Both the position numbers and the translations under genes were made by a program. Positions 25,441-35,407 of a stretch of DNA of 64,000 bases are shown here, piece by piece (the stretch's first letter is position 1; every line of letters begins with the position of its first letter). The notes under the pieces are model-generated. The model saw only the letters and a list, made by a program, of their open reading frames with translations. It ran no database searches and was not told where the DNA came from. Origin of the DNA: Chryseobacterium aurantiacum (GTDB taxonomy: Bacteria > Bacteroidota > Bacteroidia > Flavobacteriales > Weeksellaceae). Location: assembly GCF_003020585.1 (NCBI RefSeq), contig NZ_PXUE01000001.1, positions 124,001 to 188,000 on the forward strand. Direction: 5' to 3'.

Positions 25441-27456
25441 ATGCAAAAATCTACTACTTCAAAATCCCTCTTTTTATTACCTTTATTATGTGCCGGCTTA
25501 ATGAGCGCACAGAATATTAATGGAATAGGAAAGAAATTTGAATTTACTCAAAAAACTCCACAACAACTAGTTAAATCTCATGGTTTCGAAAAATGTGGTA
25601 CTGTTGAATATGAAGAGTTTTTGAAAAGAAACTTTCATGGAAGAATGAGTACGGATCAATTTGAGGCTTGGTTAAAGCCATTGGTTCAGAAAGCTAAAAA
25701 TGAGAGATCACAGAATGGAGGTATTGTTACCATTCCTGTAGTGGTTCACGTTATTCATGGCGGGCAGCCTCTAGGTACTGCTCCAAACATTATAGATGAG
25801 CAGGTGATGTCACAAATAACGGTGATGAATCAGGATTATCGTAGACTGGCTGGAACTCCGGGATTTAATAATAACGTTGTAGGAGCAGATGTAGAGCTTC
25901 AGTTTGCATTGGCAAAAGTAGATCCAAATGGAAATCCTACCAATGGAATTGATAGAGTAAATTTATGTACTACAGCTTTTAACAAAAAAGAGATTGAAGC
26001 GTATGTAAAACCAGAAACAATCTGGGATCCTACTCAATATATGAATATGTGGAGTGTAAAGTTTGCTGCTCCAAATACCAATTTATTGGGATATGCTCAG
26101 TTTCCTGATGCTTCTAACCTTCCAGGATTGGATCCTCTAATGGGATATGATATGACTGATGGAGTTGTGGCTGGTTATGATGCTTTTGGAAGTAGTGATT
26201 TTGGAAATAACTTTTTATTGAATCCTATTTACAACAAAGGAAGAACTATGACTCACGAAGTAGGGCACTTCCTTGGTTTAAGACATATTTGGGGAGATGC
26301 TCCATGTGGAGATGATTTTTGTGCAGATACACCTGTAGCTCATGAGGATAACTATGAGTGTATAGAAATTGTAAGCTGTAATGACCCTGCAGTATTGGAA
26401 ATGGTTCAGAACTATATGGATTATACCAATGATGCCTGTATGAATATCTTTACTATTAATCAGAAAGATAGAATTACAGCGGTTATGAACAACTCTCCTA
26501 GAAGACAATCGTTAAAAGCTTCCACTAGGGATCTTCCAATTCCTTTATTTCCAAATGATGCTGAAGTAAAATTGGAAAAAACGTGTGGAGCAATAACTTG
26601 TTCAGCTTCTCAGAATGTTCCGGTATCATTATTTAATAGAGGAACAGGAGCGCTTACAGCAGCTACTATTAACTATACTATTAACGGTGTTGCTCAGACT
26701 CCATTCACTTGGACGGGTAACTTGGCTCAGGATAAATTTCAATCACTAAGCCTTCCGGTAGCAGCAGGAACTTTAGGTGGCCCAATGACTATCAGTATTG
26801 CAACGGTAAATGGAGGAGCAGATCAAAGAACATCTAATAATACTGTTAATTCCACTTATGTTGGTGCGCCAATAGCAGTAGGAGTTAATGTTGTATTTAA
26901 TCTTCAGCTAGATTACTATGGATCCGAAACAAGCTGGGAACTGAAAAATAGTGCTGGTACCGTTGTATACAGTGGAAGTGGTTATCCAAATTCACCTAAT
27001 AATGCTACTTCGCTTCCTGAATTAATTACTCTAAACTGGGTTTTAAACCCAGATGAATGTTATACATTCAAGATTTCTGATAGCTATGGAGATGGTATTT
27101 ATCTGGAAGGTGGGTATTATAACATTAAAAACCAGGCAGGAACTACTTTAATTGCAGGTTCAAGCTTTGGACTTAATCAAAGTAAGTTCATGAAAGCTCA
27201 GACTTTAGGAACAAGCGAGGTAAATAAGAAAGATAATAACTTTGGAATTTATCCAAACCCTGTAAATGATATCCTAAACATTACCAAGGTTTCTCATAAA
27301 GCAACTTTCGAAATCCACAATGCAGTAGGTCAAATTGTGAAAAAAGGGTCAATTGATAATAATAAGGTAAATGTATCAGAATTATTAAAAGGAAATTATA
27401 TTATTACAGTAAAAGATAATAATATTTCAGAGAGCTTTAAATTCATTAAAAAATAA
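25441..27456 (+). CDS. Secreted M43 family zinc metalloprotease with T9SS C-terminal domain
   Basis: The 671-residue protein has a signal peptide (about 1-23, GLMSAQ), a propeptide, and an M43 (pappalysin-like) metzincin domain. The zinc site is HEVGHFLGLRH at residues 272-282 and the Met-turn region is QNYMDYTNDACMN. A beta-rich linker carries a repeat-like domain (SYGDGIYLEGGYYNI). The last 75 residues are a type IX secretion sorting domain (FGIYPNPVNDILNI to SFKFIKK). It should be cleaved and attached to or released from the cell surface, and degrade proteins outside the cell. Confidence 0.95.
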   Translation: MQKSTTSKSLFLLPLLCAGLMSAQNINGIGKKFEFTQKTPQQLVKSHGFEKCGTVEYEEFLKRNFHGRMSTDQFEAWLKPLVQKAKNERSQNGGIVTIPVVVHVIHGGQPLGTAPNIIDEQVMSQITVMNQDYRRLAGTPGFNNNVVGADVELQFALAKVDPNGNPTNGIDRVNLCTTAFNKKEIEAYVKPETIWDPTQYMNMWSVKFAAPNTNLLGYAQFPDASNLPGLDPLMGYDMTDGVVAGYDAFGSSDFGNNFLLNPIYNKGRTMTHEVGHFLGLRHIWGDAPCGDDFCADTPVAHEDNYECIEIVSCNDPAVLEMVQNYMDYTNDACMNIFTINQKDRITAVMNNSPRRQSLKASTRDLPIPLFPNDAEVKLEKTCGAITCSASQNVPVSLFNRGTGALTAATINYTINGVAQTPFTWTGNLAQDKFQSLSLPVAAGTLGGPMTISIATVNGGADQRTSNNTVNSTYVGAPIAVGVNVVFNLQLDYYGSETSWELKNSAGTVVYSGSGYPNSPNNATSLPELITLNWVLNPDECYTFKISDSYGDGIYLEGGYYNIKNQAGTTLIAGSSFGLNQSKFMKAQTLGTSEVNKKDNNFGIYPNPVNDILNITKVSHKATFEIHNAVGQIVKKGSIDNNKVNVSELLKGNYIITVKDNNISESFKFIKK

Positions 27457-27477
27457 GAATAACATTAAATCCTAATA

Positions 27478-27507
27478 AATCCTCAGAATTTCTGGGGATT
27501 TTTTTAT
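27478..27507 (+). terminator. Terminator of the M43 protease gene
   Basis: AATCCTCAGAA pairs with TTCTGGGGATT (one G-T pair) and runs into seven T residues. Confidence 0.88.
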
Positions 27508-27584
27508 TTACAATCATATAGGGTATTGTAGTTGAATTTTTGCAAAAAATCATTTTGTTGAATGTATTATAATGAAAAAATGAT

Positions 27585-27592
27585 TAGATTTG
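27585..27592 (+). promoter_or_regulatory. Possible promoter of the large FN3/GEVED gene
   Basis: TAGATTTG matches the -7 consensus; the nearest TTG is 24 nt upstream. The leader would be about 150 nt, AT-rich and without obvious structure. Confidence 0.4.
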
Positions 27593-27746
27593 TGTAATTA
27601 TTAAAATATTAGCGTATGAGGTAAAATTATTTTTTCACTACAGATACTCTGTAAAAAGGGATGTTTCAAAATCGTATTTGAATCCCACAAAAAAGGAAAT
27701 ACTATAATTCTTTTATTATCGTTATCATTATTAAATTAAGAAAAAT

Positions 27747-30700
27747 ATGAGTGGACTTTTACTCTGTAAAATGAGCCGGCCTTTTAAGGTGCTCATTGCA
27801 TTGCTCTGTATGGTCATCGGACTGTCCATGCAGGCACAAACAATTACAATTGGTACAGGAACAACAACAACTCAGAAATATCCTTTGGGTTGTAACTGGG
27901 GATTTGAGCGGTCAGCATCGCTTTATACCGCTGCAGAAATAACTGCTGCGGGGGGAGCTGCCGGGAATATCTTATCTGTAGGATGGAAAGCAACGGCAAG
28001 TGTGAACGTTGCCGTTCCTGTAAAAGTTTATATAAAATCTGTACCAAGTACAACCACAACCCTTACTGCACAAAACTGGGCTAATGCAACTACTGGAGCT
28101 ACTTTGCTTTTCAGTGGAAATATAGACAGTATTCCAGTGGGGTGGTATACTATTCCGTTACAACTGCCTTATAATTATAACGGAACAGATAACCTTATGG
28201 TATTAGTGGAAACCAATTATGGGGGATCCGGAGGAGGATCTGCCACAGGTGCTAAATTCACTTATTCCAATGCAGCTTCAGGACACATGACTCTTCAGGC
28301 TGATACCAATCCTCCTACAGGAAATGGTACAGTTGGAAATAACAGACCTGATATTCAGCTAACTTTTGGTACACCTCCTACATGTTTACCAATGCCTCCA
28401 GGTGGGGCAATCACTACAGGAACAATAGCTGCAACCAGTGCTGTTATTAACTGGACTCCTTATAACCCTGTGCCAGCAGGTGGGTATGATGTATATTATA
28501 GTACAACCAATGTTGCTCCAACGGCTGCTACTGCACCCTCACAAACAGTGCCAGGGCCAACAGCAACTCTTACTCCGCTTGCGCCAACTACAACTTATTA
28601 TGTATGGGTAAGGGCAAGATGTAGTGCAACCGATCAAAGTGTTTGGTCAGGTCCAAAATCCTTTGCAACACCGGCTACATGTCCGGCTATGCCTACCACG
28701 GGAACAATCACTACAGGAACAATAACACCAACGACTGCAGTACTAAACTGGACTGCTTACTCTTATGTGCCTGCCGGAGGATATGATATATATTATAGTA
28801 CTACTGCTGCTGCTCCAAATGCTGCAACAGTACCTTCGCAAACTGTTCCAACAGGAACAACAGCAACGCTTACCCCATTAATTCCTGCTACAACCTATTA
28901 TGCATGGGTAAGAGCAAGATGTAGTGCAACAGATCAAAGTACGTGGTCAGGACCAAAGTCCTTTGCTACACCACCTACGTGTCTGCCTGTACCATCAGCT
29001 GCAGGATCTTTAACTGTAGGTACAGTAACACTTACCAGTGCAGTTATTAACTGGACTGCACCTACCCCTGCACCAGCGGGAGGGTATGAAGTATATTACA
29101 GTACTTCCAATACGCCACCAACTGCTGCTACAGTAGGAACAGTGGTTCCAGGGACTACAACTACTTTATCACCACTAGTTGCAGGGACTACCTATTACTG
29201 GTGGGTAAGAGCAATCTGTACACCTACAGATAAAAGTACATGGGTAGCCGGACCTAGAGTTGTTCCGGGCCAGATAGGTACTGGTACTGCTACAACTACA
29301 CAGCTTCCAGTGAACTCTAACTGGGGATTCAATTATTCTCAACAACTTTATAAAGCCGCTGAACTTTCAGCAGCATTAGGTACTGCTCGTTTGATTACTG
29401 AAGTGAAGTTTTATGTTGAGACTCCTCAAACTCCTCAAACAACATATAACGATTGGATCGTTTATATGGGAAATACATCCAAAGCAAGTTTTACAAGTGA
29501 TACAGACTGGGTGCCGGTAGGTACTATGTCTCAGATTTTTGCTGGTACAATTGCTACAATGACAGCTGGAAATTGGGTGACAATTCCTTTAGCAGCTCCA
29601 TTTGTATGGGATGGAACAAGCAATGTTGTAATTGCTGTGGATGAAAATGCAGCTAACTACACATTAGGAGGTACTGCTACATGGGGATCATATAATGCAG
29701 GAGCAAACAGAGGAATATTATATCGTAATGATAGCTCTAATCCTGATCCTGTATCTCCACCAACGGCGTCTGGAAGATATGCTGATATCCCAAGATTATT
29801 ACTTTCAGGAGTAGACCTACAACCTTGTACTACAGCTCCTCCTACGGGTATTACCGTTACTAATATTACGGCAAGTACTGCTATGGTTAGCTGGTTACCT
29901 GCTGCGGGAGCAACTTATCAAATTAGATATAAGGCAGTAACAGCTACTGCATGGCAGCCAACAATTAACGTAACAGCTCCTTTTGCTAGCAGTCAGCTTC
30001 TTATTAATCTAGCAGATCAGACTCAGTATGAAGTTCAGATCCTTACTGTTTGCCAAACTAATACGGGAGCATTCTCTCCGAGTACTTTATTTACAACGCC
30101 GGCACTTACTTATTGTACGAATGTTCCTCCTAATGCTTCATCAGAAGGGTATATTAGTAAAGTAGTTGTTACCCCTACAAATGCACCATTAATGGTAAGC
30201 AATTCTGGGTATGATGGCTATAAAGATTACTCTGCTGATCCTACAAGATTGGTTACTTTAGTGAGAGGTACAACAGCTAATAAAATAAGCATCACTAAAT
30301 TCTGGCCAGGTTCTACATCTAGTTATGGAGTAGGTGTGTGGATAGATTTAAATAGAAATGGAGTTTTTGAAGCTAGTGAAAGAATGCTTACAGCAGCTAG
30401 TAACACTACAACTCCTGTAACTAATGGAACAGCAGGTTTTGATATACAACTTCCTCCAAATGCAGCTACTTATACAGGTACTCTTCTTACCCGTATGCGT
30501 GTAGTAATGATGGATGGAACTGTATCTTCTGCTTGTGGACCATTTGCGTCATATAACGAAGGAGAAGTAGAGGATTATGCCGTGAAGCTTATTGATCAGC
30601 CAGCATGTTCTACTAACCCTCCAACAAATATTACAGTATCAAACATTACTGATATTAGTGCCACGTTCTCATGGCTAGCTGCTACCGGAGCAACATATCA

Positions 30701-32924
30701 GTTAAGATATAGGGAAGTGGGAACTGCTGCTTGGACAACGGTAACTACTATTCCTGCCCCAGGTAACGTTTACACTATTCCTGCAACAGCTCCTTTAAAA
30801 GAACAGACTCAATATGAAGTTCAGGTATCTACAAAATGTACCACTACATTTGGTTCATTCTCTGGATCTGTACTATTTACGACATTACCATTACAGTATT
30901 GTCCAATAACAGGAAGTGGAGCTAACGATCATATTTCAAATGTAACAGTTATTTCTTCTAACTTAGGGGTACCTACAATGAGTAATAATACTGTTCAGAA
31001 TAATTATACAAGTTATACATCTGCAGCAACCCTTGTTACTTTGGATGCTGATTCTAGTAATAATAAGATTTCTGTTGCTAAAGCATGGACAGCTTCATCA
31101 GGTAATGATGCAGTAGCAGTTTGGATTGACTTTAACAGAAATGGACAGTTTGAAACCACCGAAAGAATTCTTGGTTCTGCAGGAAGTACTACTACGCCGG
31201 TTACAGCTACATTTAACGTTCCTCCTACACCAACTTCCTATGTTGGACCATATACAACTACAATGAGAGTGGTATTGAAGCGTTCAACAGGAACAGCTAT
31301 TCCTACGGCGTGTGCAAACGCTATTGATGGAGAAGTTGAGGATTATGCGGTAAGAATCAGACCATGTAGTAATGTTACTCCAAACGCACCTACATTTGGT
31401 ACAACTACACATACATCTGTGATTGTTAATCTAACTGGAGGAGCTACAACGTCAACTTACCTTGTACGTTATAGAGTAGCAGGAACTACTGCATGGACAG
31501 AAGTATATGCTTCTGCTGTATTAGGGAATGTTCCACTTACAATTAATGGATTAACTCCGGCTACAACTTATGAAATTGAAGTAGCAGCAGTTTGTGGAGG
31601 TACTATTGGTACAGCTACACCAATCAAGACATTCACTACAAGATGTGATCCTACCCCTCCGAATGTGACTATCAGTAACATCACCCCAACTTCAGCGTTG
31701 ATTACTTGGGCGCCACTTGCTGCAAGTTCTACATACAAGATGAGATGGAGAAAAGTAGGGACTACAGGATGGCCAAATGCAGAAATTGATTTACCAGCTG
31801 CACCAGCAAATACTTATGTATTAGGTAGTGTAATTCCTTTAGAGTCATTCGTTACTTATGAGGTTCAGATTGCAAATAAATGTAATGGAGAAACTGTATT
31901 TAACGATTATTCAAACCCTAAAGTATTTACTACAGAAAGAATATGTCAGATTCCTCCTCCAGGTTTAACAATTACTCAATTATTGCCAACATCTGCAGAA
32001 ATTACATGGGATCCGTTCCCAGGAGCAACATATGTTCTTAGATACAGAAAAGTAGGTATTCCAAGCTGGACAGAAGTTCCTACAGTTGTTAATAATATTG
32101 TATTGACTGGTCTTGTAGAAATGACTAAGTACGAAATGCAGGTAGTGAATATCTGCAGCGGTACACCAGGAAATTATACGCCTCCTTACTACTTTACAAC
32201 ACCTACGGTAGTGTATTGTAAGATGGCTTCTGCAAGTGCAACAGGTGAGCATATTTCTAAGGTAACTGTTATTCCAAATGGAAAACCTACAATGGAAAAT
32301 GCTTCAGGTGCATCAACTTATACAGATTATACAGGAGTTCCTAAAGCGTTCATCGAATTGATCCAAGGATCTACAGATAATGAAATCATTGTCGAGAAAA
32401 AATGGACAGGAAATACTTATAATGAAGGAGTTGCAGTGTGGATCGATTTCAACAGAAATGGAGACTTCGATATCAACGAGAGAGTATTTACTTCATCTCC
32501 AAATACAACAAGTCCGGTATCAGGTAAATTTAGTGTACCAACAGATGCCTTTGTAAGTACAACAGACTACAAATATGTAGTAATGAGAGTTGCAATGGAA
32601 AGAGATGGTATCCCTGTTAGTTGCGTGAACCTTAAGAATGGAGAAGTTGAGGATTATACAGTGAGAATTTCTAAAAAATCAGTTGCTAACCCAATTGATC
32701 AGACAGATATCATGATCTATCCTAACCCTGTAAGTTCAGTATTGTTTGTTAAAAATATTAGCAAGAAAGCTAAATACAAAATTTACAATGCTGCAGGACA
32801 GGTAATCGGAAACGGTATCCTACTAAACAACCAAATCAACGTAAGCCGATTGATTAATGGTGTTTATGTAATAGATATCGAAGACAACGATAAAACTGTT
32901 CAAAAGAAATTTATCAAAGAATAA
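27747..32924 (+). CDS. Giant FN3 / GEVED adhesin-like protein with T9SS domain
   Basis: The 1725-residue protein has a signal peptide ending near residue 31 (GLSMQAQ; ATG 27771 is an alternative start). In order: an N-terminal GTGTTTTQKYP.. module (about 32-210) that recurs at about 508-690; FN3 domains at about 211, 310, 410, 692, 952, 1206, 1299 and 1400; three GEVED modules (about 788-948, 1050-1204, 1490-1641), each with a VWIDFNRNG-like Ca-loop and ending GEVEDY; and a T9SS sorting domain (1651-1725, IYPNPVSSVLFV to KKFIKE). No catalytic domain is visible, so a surface adhesin or matrix role is most likely. Confidence 0.92.
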   Translation: MSGLLLCKMSRPFKVLIALLCMVIGLSMQAQTITIGTGTTTTQKYPLGCNWGFERSASLYTAAEITAAGGAAGNILSVGWKATASVNVAVPVKVYIKSVPSTTTTLTAQNWANATTGATLLFSGNIDSIPVGWYTIPLQLPYNYNGTDNLMVLVETNYGGSGGGSATGAKFTYSNAASGHMTLQADTNPPTGNGTVGNNRPDIQLTFGTPPTCLPMPPGGAITTGTIAATSAVINWTPYNPVPAGGYDVYYSTTNVAPTAATAPSQTVPGPTATLTPLAPTTTYYVWVRARCSATDQSVWSGPKSFATPATCPAMPTTGTITTGTITPTTAVLNWTAYSYVPAGGYDIYYSTTAAAPNAATVPSQTVPTGTTATLTPLIPATTYYAWVRARCSATDQSTWSGPKSFATPPTCLPVPSAAGSLTVGTVTLTSAVINWTAPTPAPAGGYEVYYSTSNTPPTAATVGTVVPGTTTTLSPLVAGTTYYWWVRAICTPTDKSTWVAGPRVVPGQIGTGTATTTQLPVNSNWGFNYSQQLYKAAELSAALGTARLITEVKFYVETPQTPQTTYNDWIVYMGNTSKASFTSDTDWVPVGTMSQIFAGTIATMTAGNWVTIPLAAPFVWDGTSNVVIAVDENAANYTLGGTATWGSYNAGANRGILYRNDSSNPDPVSPPTASGRYADIPRLLLSGVDLQPCTTAPPTGITVTNITASTAMVSWLPAAGATYQIRYKAVTATAWQPTINVTAPFASSQLLINLADQTQYEVQILTVCQTNTGAFSPSTLFTTPALTYCTNVPPNASSEGYISKVVVTPTNAPLMVSNSGYDGYKDYSADPTRLVTLVRGTTANKISITKFWPGSTSSYGVGVWIDLNRNGVFEASERMLTAASNTTTPVTNGTAGFDIQLPPNAATYTGTLLTRMRVVMMDGTVSSACGPFASYNEGEVEDYAVKLIDQPACSTNPPTNITVSNITDISATFSWLAATGATYQLRYREVGTAAWTTVTTIPAPGNVYTIPATAPLKEQTQYEVQVSTKCTTTFGSFSGSVLFTTLPLQYCPITGSGANDHISNVTVISSNLGVPTMSNNTVQNNYTSYTSAATLVTLDADSSNNKISVAKAWTASSGNDAVAVWIDFNRNGQFETTERILGSAGSTTTPVTATFNVPPTPTSYVGPYTTTMRVVLKRSTGTAIPTACANAIDGEVEDYAVRIRPCSNVTPNAPTFGTTTHTSVIVNLTGGATTSTYLVRYRVAGTTAWTEVYASAVLGNVPLTINGLTPATTYEIEVAAVCGGTIGTATPIKTFTTRCDPTPPNVTISNITPTSALITWAPLAASSTYKMRWRKVGTTGWPNAEIDLPAAPANTYVLGSVIPLESFVTYEVQIANKCNGETVFNDYSNPKVFTTERICQIPPPGLTITQLLPTSAEITWDPFPGATYVLRYRKVGIPSWTEVPTVVNNIVLTGLVEMTKYEMQVVNICSGTPGNYTPPYYFTTPTVVYCKMASASATGEHISKVTVIPNGKPTMENASGASTYTDYTGVPKAFIELIQGSTDNEIIVEKKWTGNTYNEGVAVWIDFNRNGDFDINERVFTSSPNTTSPVSGKFSVPTDAFVSTTDYKYVVMRVAMERDGIPVSCVNLKNGEVEDYTVRISKKSVANPIDQTDIMIYPNPVSSVLFVKNISKKAKYKIYNAAGQVIGNGILLNNQINVSRLINGVYVIDIEDNDKTVQKKFIKE

Positions 32925-32943
32925 TAAGCTAAATTTCAGATAG

Positions 32944-32976
32944 AATAAGCCTCCAGAAATGGAGGCTTATTTTTTT
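32944..32976 (+). terminator. Terminator of the FN3/GEVED gene
   Basis: AATAAGCCTCC and GGAGGCTTATT pair around a 6-nt loop, followed by T residues. Confidence 0.93.
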
Positions 32977-33172
32977 ATTAAGAATGTAAATACGTGTCAC
33001 CTGTTGACCATAAGATCCCGATTTAATACCCTTATAATATCGTAATATGTTTATAGGAATACATCATATAGAATTACTCATAATACATGAACATGGATGA
33101 TCCTTAAAGATGCAAGTAACTCCCCATGGTTTGGCCTTAAATAAGGATGATAATAGTAATGATCAGATAAGA

Positions 33173-33224
33173 GTTTTAAATAACGAAACGCCCTCATTTT
33201 TGAGGGCGTTTCGTTATTTAAAAC
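33173..33224. repeat. Perfect 24-bp inverted repeat, bidirectional terminator
   Basis: Two perfect 24-bp arms (33173-33196 and 33201-33224) around a TTTT loop, GC-rich in the centre (CGCCCTCA) and AT-rich at the base. It lies 17 nt after the coaE stop on the minus strand. It is longer than the other terminators here and could act from either side. The 200 nt to its left hold nothing I recognise. Confidence 0.85.
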
Positions 33225-33241
33225 TAGAAAATGATTCTTCA

Positions 33242-33868
33242 TTATTCAATAGAGAAGATCATTTTTTCGGTTTGTTCTTTTAATTCTTCCAGATTTGTAT
33301 TATTATAAATGATACAATCTGCCATTTTTATTTTATCCTTTTCAGGCATTTGTTTTTCCATTACAGCTTCTACTTCACGGTAGGTTTTGTTGTCCCTGTC
33401 CATTACCCTTTTGGTTCGGATATTGTCCTCAGCTGTTACCAGAAGAGACTTATAGCATTGTCTGTTAAGTCTTAGCTCAAATAACAGCGCAGTCTCCTTA
33501 AAAACTAAATATTTGGTTTGCTTTTTAACCCAATTTTCAAAATCAATGCGAACAGCAGGATGAATAATTTCATTTAAGTGCTGAAGAAGATCTTTATTTT
33601 TAAAAACCTTATCGGCAACAAACTTCCTGTCATACATTCCATTTTCATCATAAGATTCTTCGCCTAGAAGGTCTTTGATTTTAATTTTCAGATCATCATT
33701 TTCATTGACGATGGCTTTAGCCCTGTCGTCAGAATAATAAACCGGAAAACCAAATTCCTCAATAAATTTAGCAACCGTAGTTTTCCCTGAGCCAATACCA
33801 CCTGTTAAACCTATGATCTTGGGTGCGGGCGGCTCTGCCTGTTGTGCTTCTGAATGTAATTCTTCCAT
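33242..33868 (-). CDS. coaE: Dephospho-CoA kinase
   Basis: The 208-residue P-loop kinase phosphorylates the ribose 3'-OH of dephospho-CoA, the last step of CoA synthesis. The Walker A is IGLTGGIGSGKTT; YYSDDRAK provides the acidic catalytic region; LVFKETALLFE and VTAEDNIRTKRVMDRD are family segments. A short Ala/Pro/Glu-rich N-terminal extension precedes the fold. It is the last gene of a run of minus-strand genes with the MBL hydrolase (9-nt gap). Confidence 0.94.
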   Translation of the reverse strand: MEELHSEAQQAEPPAPKIIGLTGGIGSGKTTVAKFIEEFGFPVYYSDDRAKAIVNENDDLKIKIKDLLGEESYDENGMYDRKFVADKVFKNKDLLQHLNEIIHPAVRIDFENWVKKQTKYLVFKETALLFELRLNRQCYKSLLVTAEDNIRTKRVMDRDNKTYREVEAVMEKQMPEKDKIKMADCIIYNNTNLEELKEQTEKMIFSIE

Positions 33869-33877
33869 AATTAAAAA

Positions 33878-34744
33878 TTAATATCCAAAAACATCATTAA
33901 AGCTGAACGTTTCATCAAGTCTCACCCCTTTCTCAGTCATTTTAAGGCTTGCCAGTTCATTGTGGGCGTCATGTTCAAAGAATAATAAATATTCGTTATC
34001 TACACACTGTTTTAGGAATTTTCCTTTTTCTTCCAGTGTTAAAAGAGGTCTTGTATCATATCCCATTACATAAACCTGATTGATATGTCCGGCAGTAGGG
34101 ATAAGGTCAGCAGCAAAAACAACCGTTTTTTCCTGATACTGAATGACAGGAAGCATTTGTTTTTCCGTATGCCCATCCACAAAAATGACATCCATTTTCA
34201 GGTCCGGAGCAAATCCATAATTTCCAGTTGTTGGAAGTGGTAAAAAGTTAAGCTGGCCGCTTTCCTGTATTGGGATGATGTTTTCTTTCAGGAAGCTTGC
34301 TTTTTCTCTAGCGTTTGGCTCAGTTGCCCATTGCCAGTGGTTTTCATTTGTCCAGAATTGGGCATTTTTAAAAGCAGGTCTGTATCCTGTTCGGTCATCA
34401 TTCCATTCTATGGCACCACCACAGTGGTCAAAGTGTAGGTGAGTAAGGAATACATCCGTAATGTCCTCCTTTATAAAACCGTATTTCTTTAAATTTTTAT
34501 CTAGATTGTCATCTCCCCAAAGAGAATAATGTCCGAAGAATTTATCATCCTGTTTGTTTCCCAGACCGCAGTCTACAAGAATCAGTTTTTTTCCATCTTC
34601 AATAAGCAGGGAACGGGTTCCCAACTCAATTAGGTTTTTTTCGTCTGCCGGGTTGGTTTTCTCCCACAGACTCTTTGGGACGACTCCAAACATGGCACCG
34701 CCATCCAGTTTAAATTTTCCACATTGTATTGGATATAGCTTCAT
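33878..34744 (-). CDS. MBL-fold metallo-hydrolase
   Basis: The 288-residue enzyme has the metallo-beta-lactamase metal motif THLHFDHCGG, a further His in FVDGHTEKQM, an Asp in VVFAADLIPTAGH and a C-terminal His in LFFEHDAHNE, which together form a dinuclear zinc site. The substrate class (lactonase-like, thioesterase-like) cannot be told apart from sequence. It lies between the PaiB-like gene (13 nt) and coaE (9 nt), so all three are probably co-transcribed. Confidence 0.9.
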   Translation of the reverse strand: MKLYPIQCGKFKLDGGAMFGVVPKSLWEKTNPADEKNLIELGTRSLLIEDGKKLILVDCGLGNKQDDKFFGHYSLWGDDNLDKNLKKYGFIKEDITDVFLTHLHFDHCGGAIEWNDDRTGYRPAFKNAQFWTNENHWQWATEPNAREKASFLKENIIPIQESGQLNFLPLPTTGNYGFAPDLKMDVIFVDGHTEKQMLPVIQYQEKTVVFAADLIPTAGHINQVYVMGYDTRPLLTLEEKGKFLKQCVDNEYLLFFEHDAHNELASLKMTEKGVRLDETFSFNDVFGY

Positions 34745-34757
34745 ATGTATATTTTGA

Positions 34758-35369
34758 TTATTTCTTTATTAATTTCATTTTTTCAGCAACTTTTCGGGCA
34801 TTATCATCCGATTGTTCAAGTTGTGAAATGATATTTTGAAAATCGGCCTCTTTCCTGTTTTGAGACAGCTTTTGTTTGATGAAAATTTCAGTGGGTTTTA
34901 TTTTAATACCAAAAGCCCCTTTCATTTCCTTTTCTACAAATTCATTTTCCATATCTTTTACCATCATGGGACACTGCTGAAACTTTTCATACTTCGATGT
35001 CAACTTATCTAAATGTGCGTAAAGCTCATTATGATCCATCAATTCTACCTTTCCATAAACTTGCACTGCTTCATAATTCCATGTAGAAACATTAATGTGG
35101 TCATACCAGCTGCTTGAAATATAAGCATGTGCACCTAAAAAATCACACAATACTTCATCTCCATCTTTTAAGCTTTTTGCCTGCGGATTAGCTCTTGAAA
35201 TATGAGTTTCAATATAAACATTTTCCGGATCATTTTCATTCAACATCATCATGGAATGGGTAGCTCGGATCTTGTCAACAGATGAAATAAGTAAAGCAAA
35301 AGAATTTTCTCTGATAATTTCTCTCATCAGATTCATGTCTTCACTTTTGTATAATTTAGGAACAAACAT
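34758..35369 (-). CDS. PaiB-like FMN-binding protein
   Basis: The 203-residue protein belongs to the PaiB/FMN-binding negative transcriptional regulator family with a pyridoxamine-phosphate-oxidase-like split barrel. Signs are MFVPKLYKSEDMNLMREIIRENSFALL at the start, THISRANPQAKSL, FLGAHAYISSSWY and VSTWNYEAVQVYGKVEL. In Bacillus PaiB represses sporulation and protease genes; in Bacteroidota the role is untested and may be enzymatic. It lies 38 nt after ruvB. Confidence 0.9.
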   Translation of the reverse strand: MFVPKLYKSEDMNLMREIIRENSFALLISSVDKIRATHSMMMLNENDPENVYIETHISRANPQAKSLKDGDEVLCDFLGAHAYISSSWYDHINVSTWNYEAVQVYGKVELMDHNELYAHLDKLTSKYEKFQQCPMMVKDMENEFVEKEMKGAFGIKIKPTEIFIKQKLSQNRKEADFQNIISQLEQSDDNARKVAEKMKLIKK

Positions 35370-35407
35370 AAATAACTTGTTTTCTTAAACCCTCTTGAAC
35401 TTTAAAA

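Noticed and set aside
28380-29270. CRISPR or other short regularly spaced repeats
   Set aside because: The repetition is due to FN3 domains within one long coding frame; no CRISPR array or cas gene is seen in the window.
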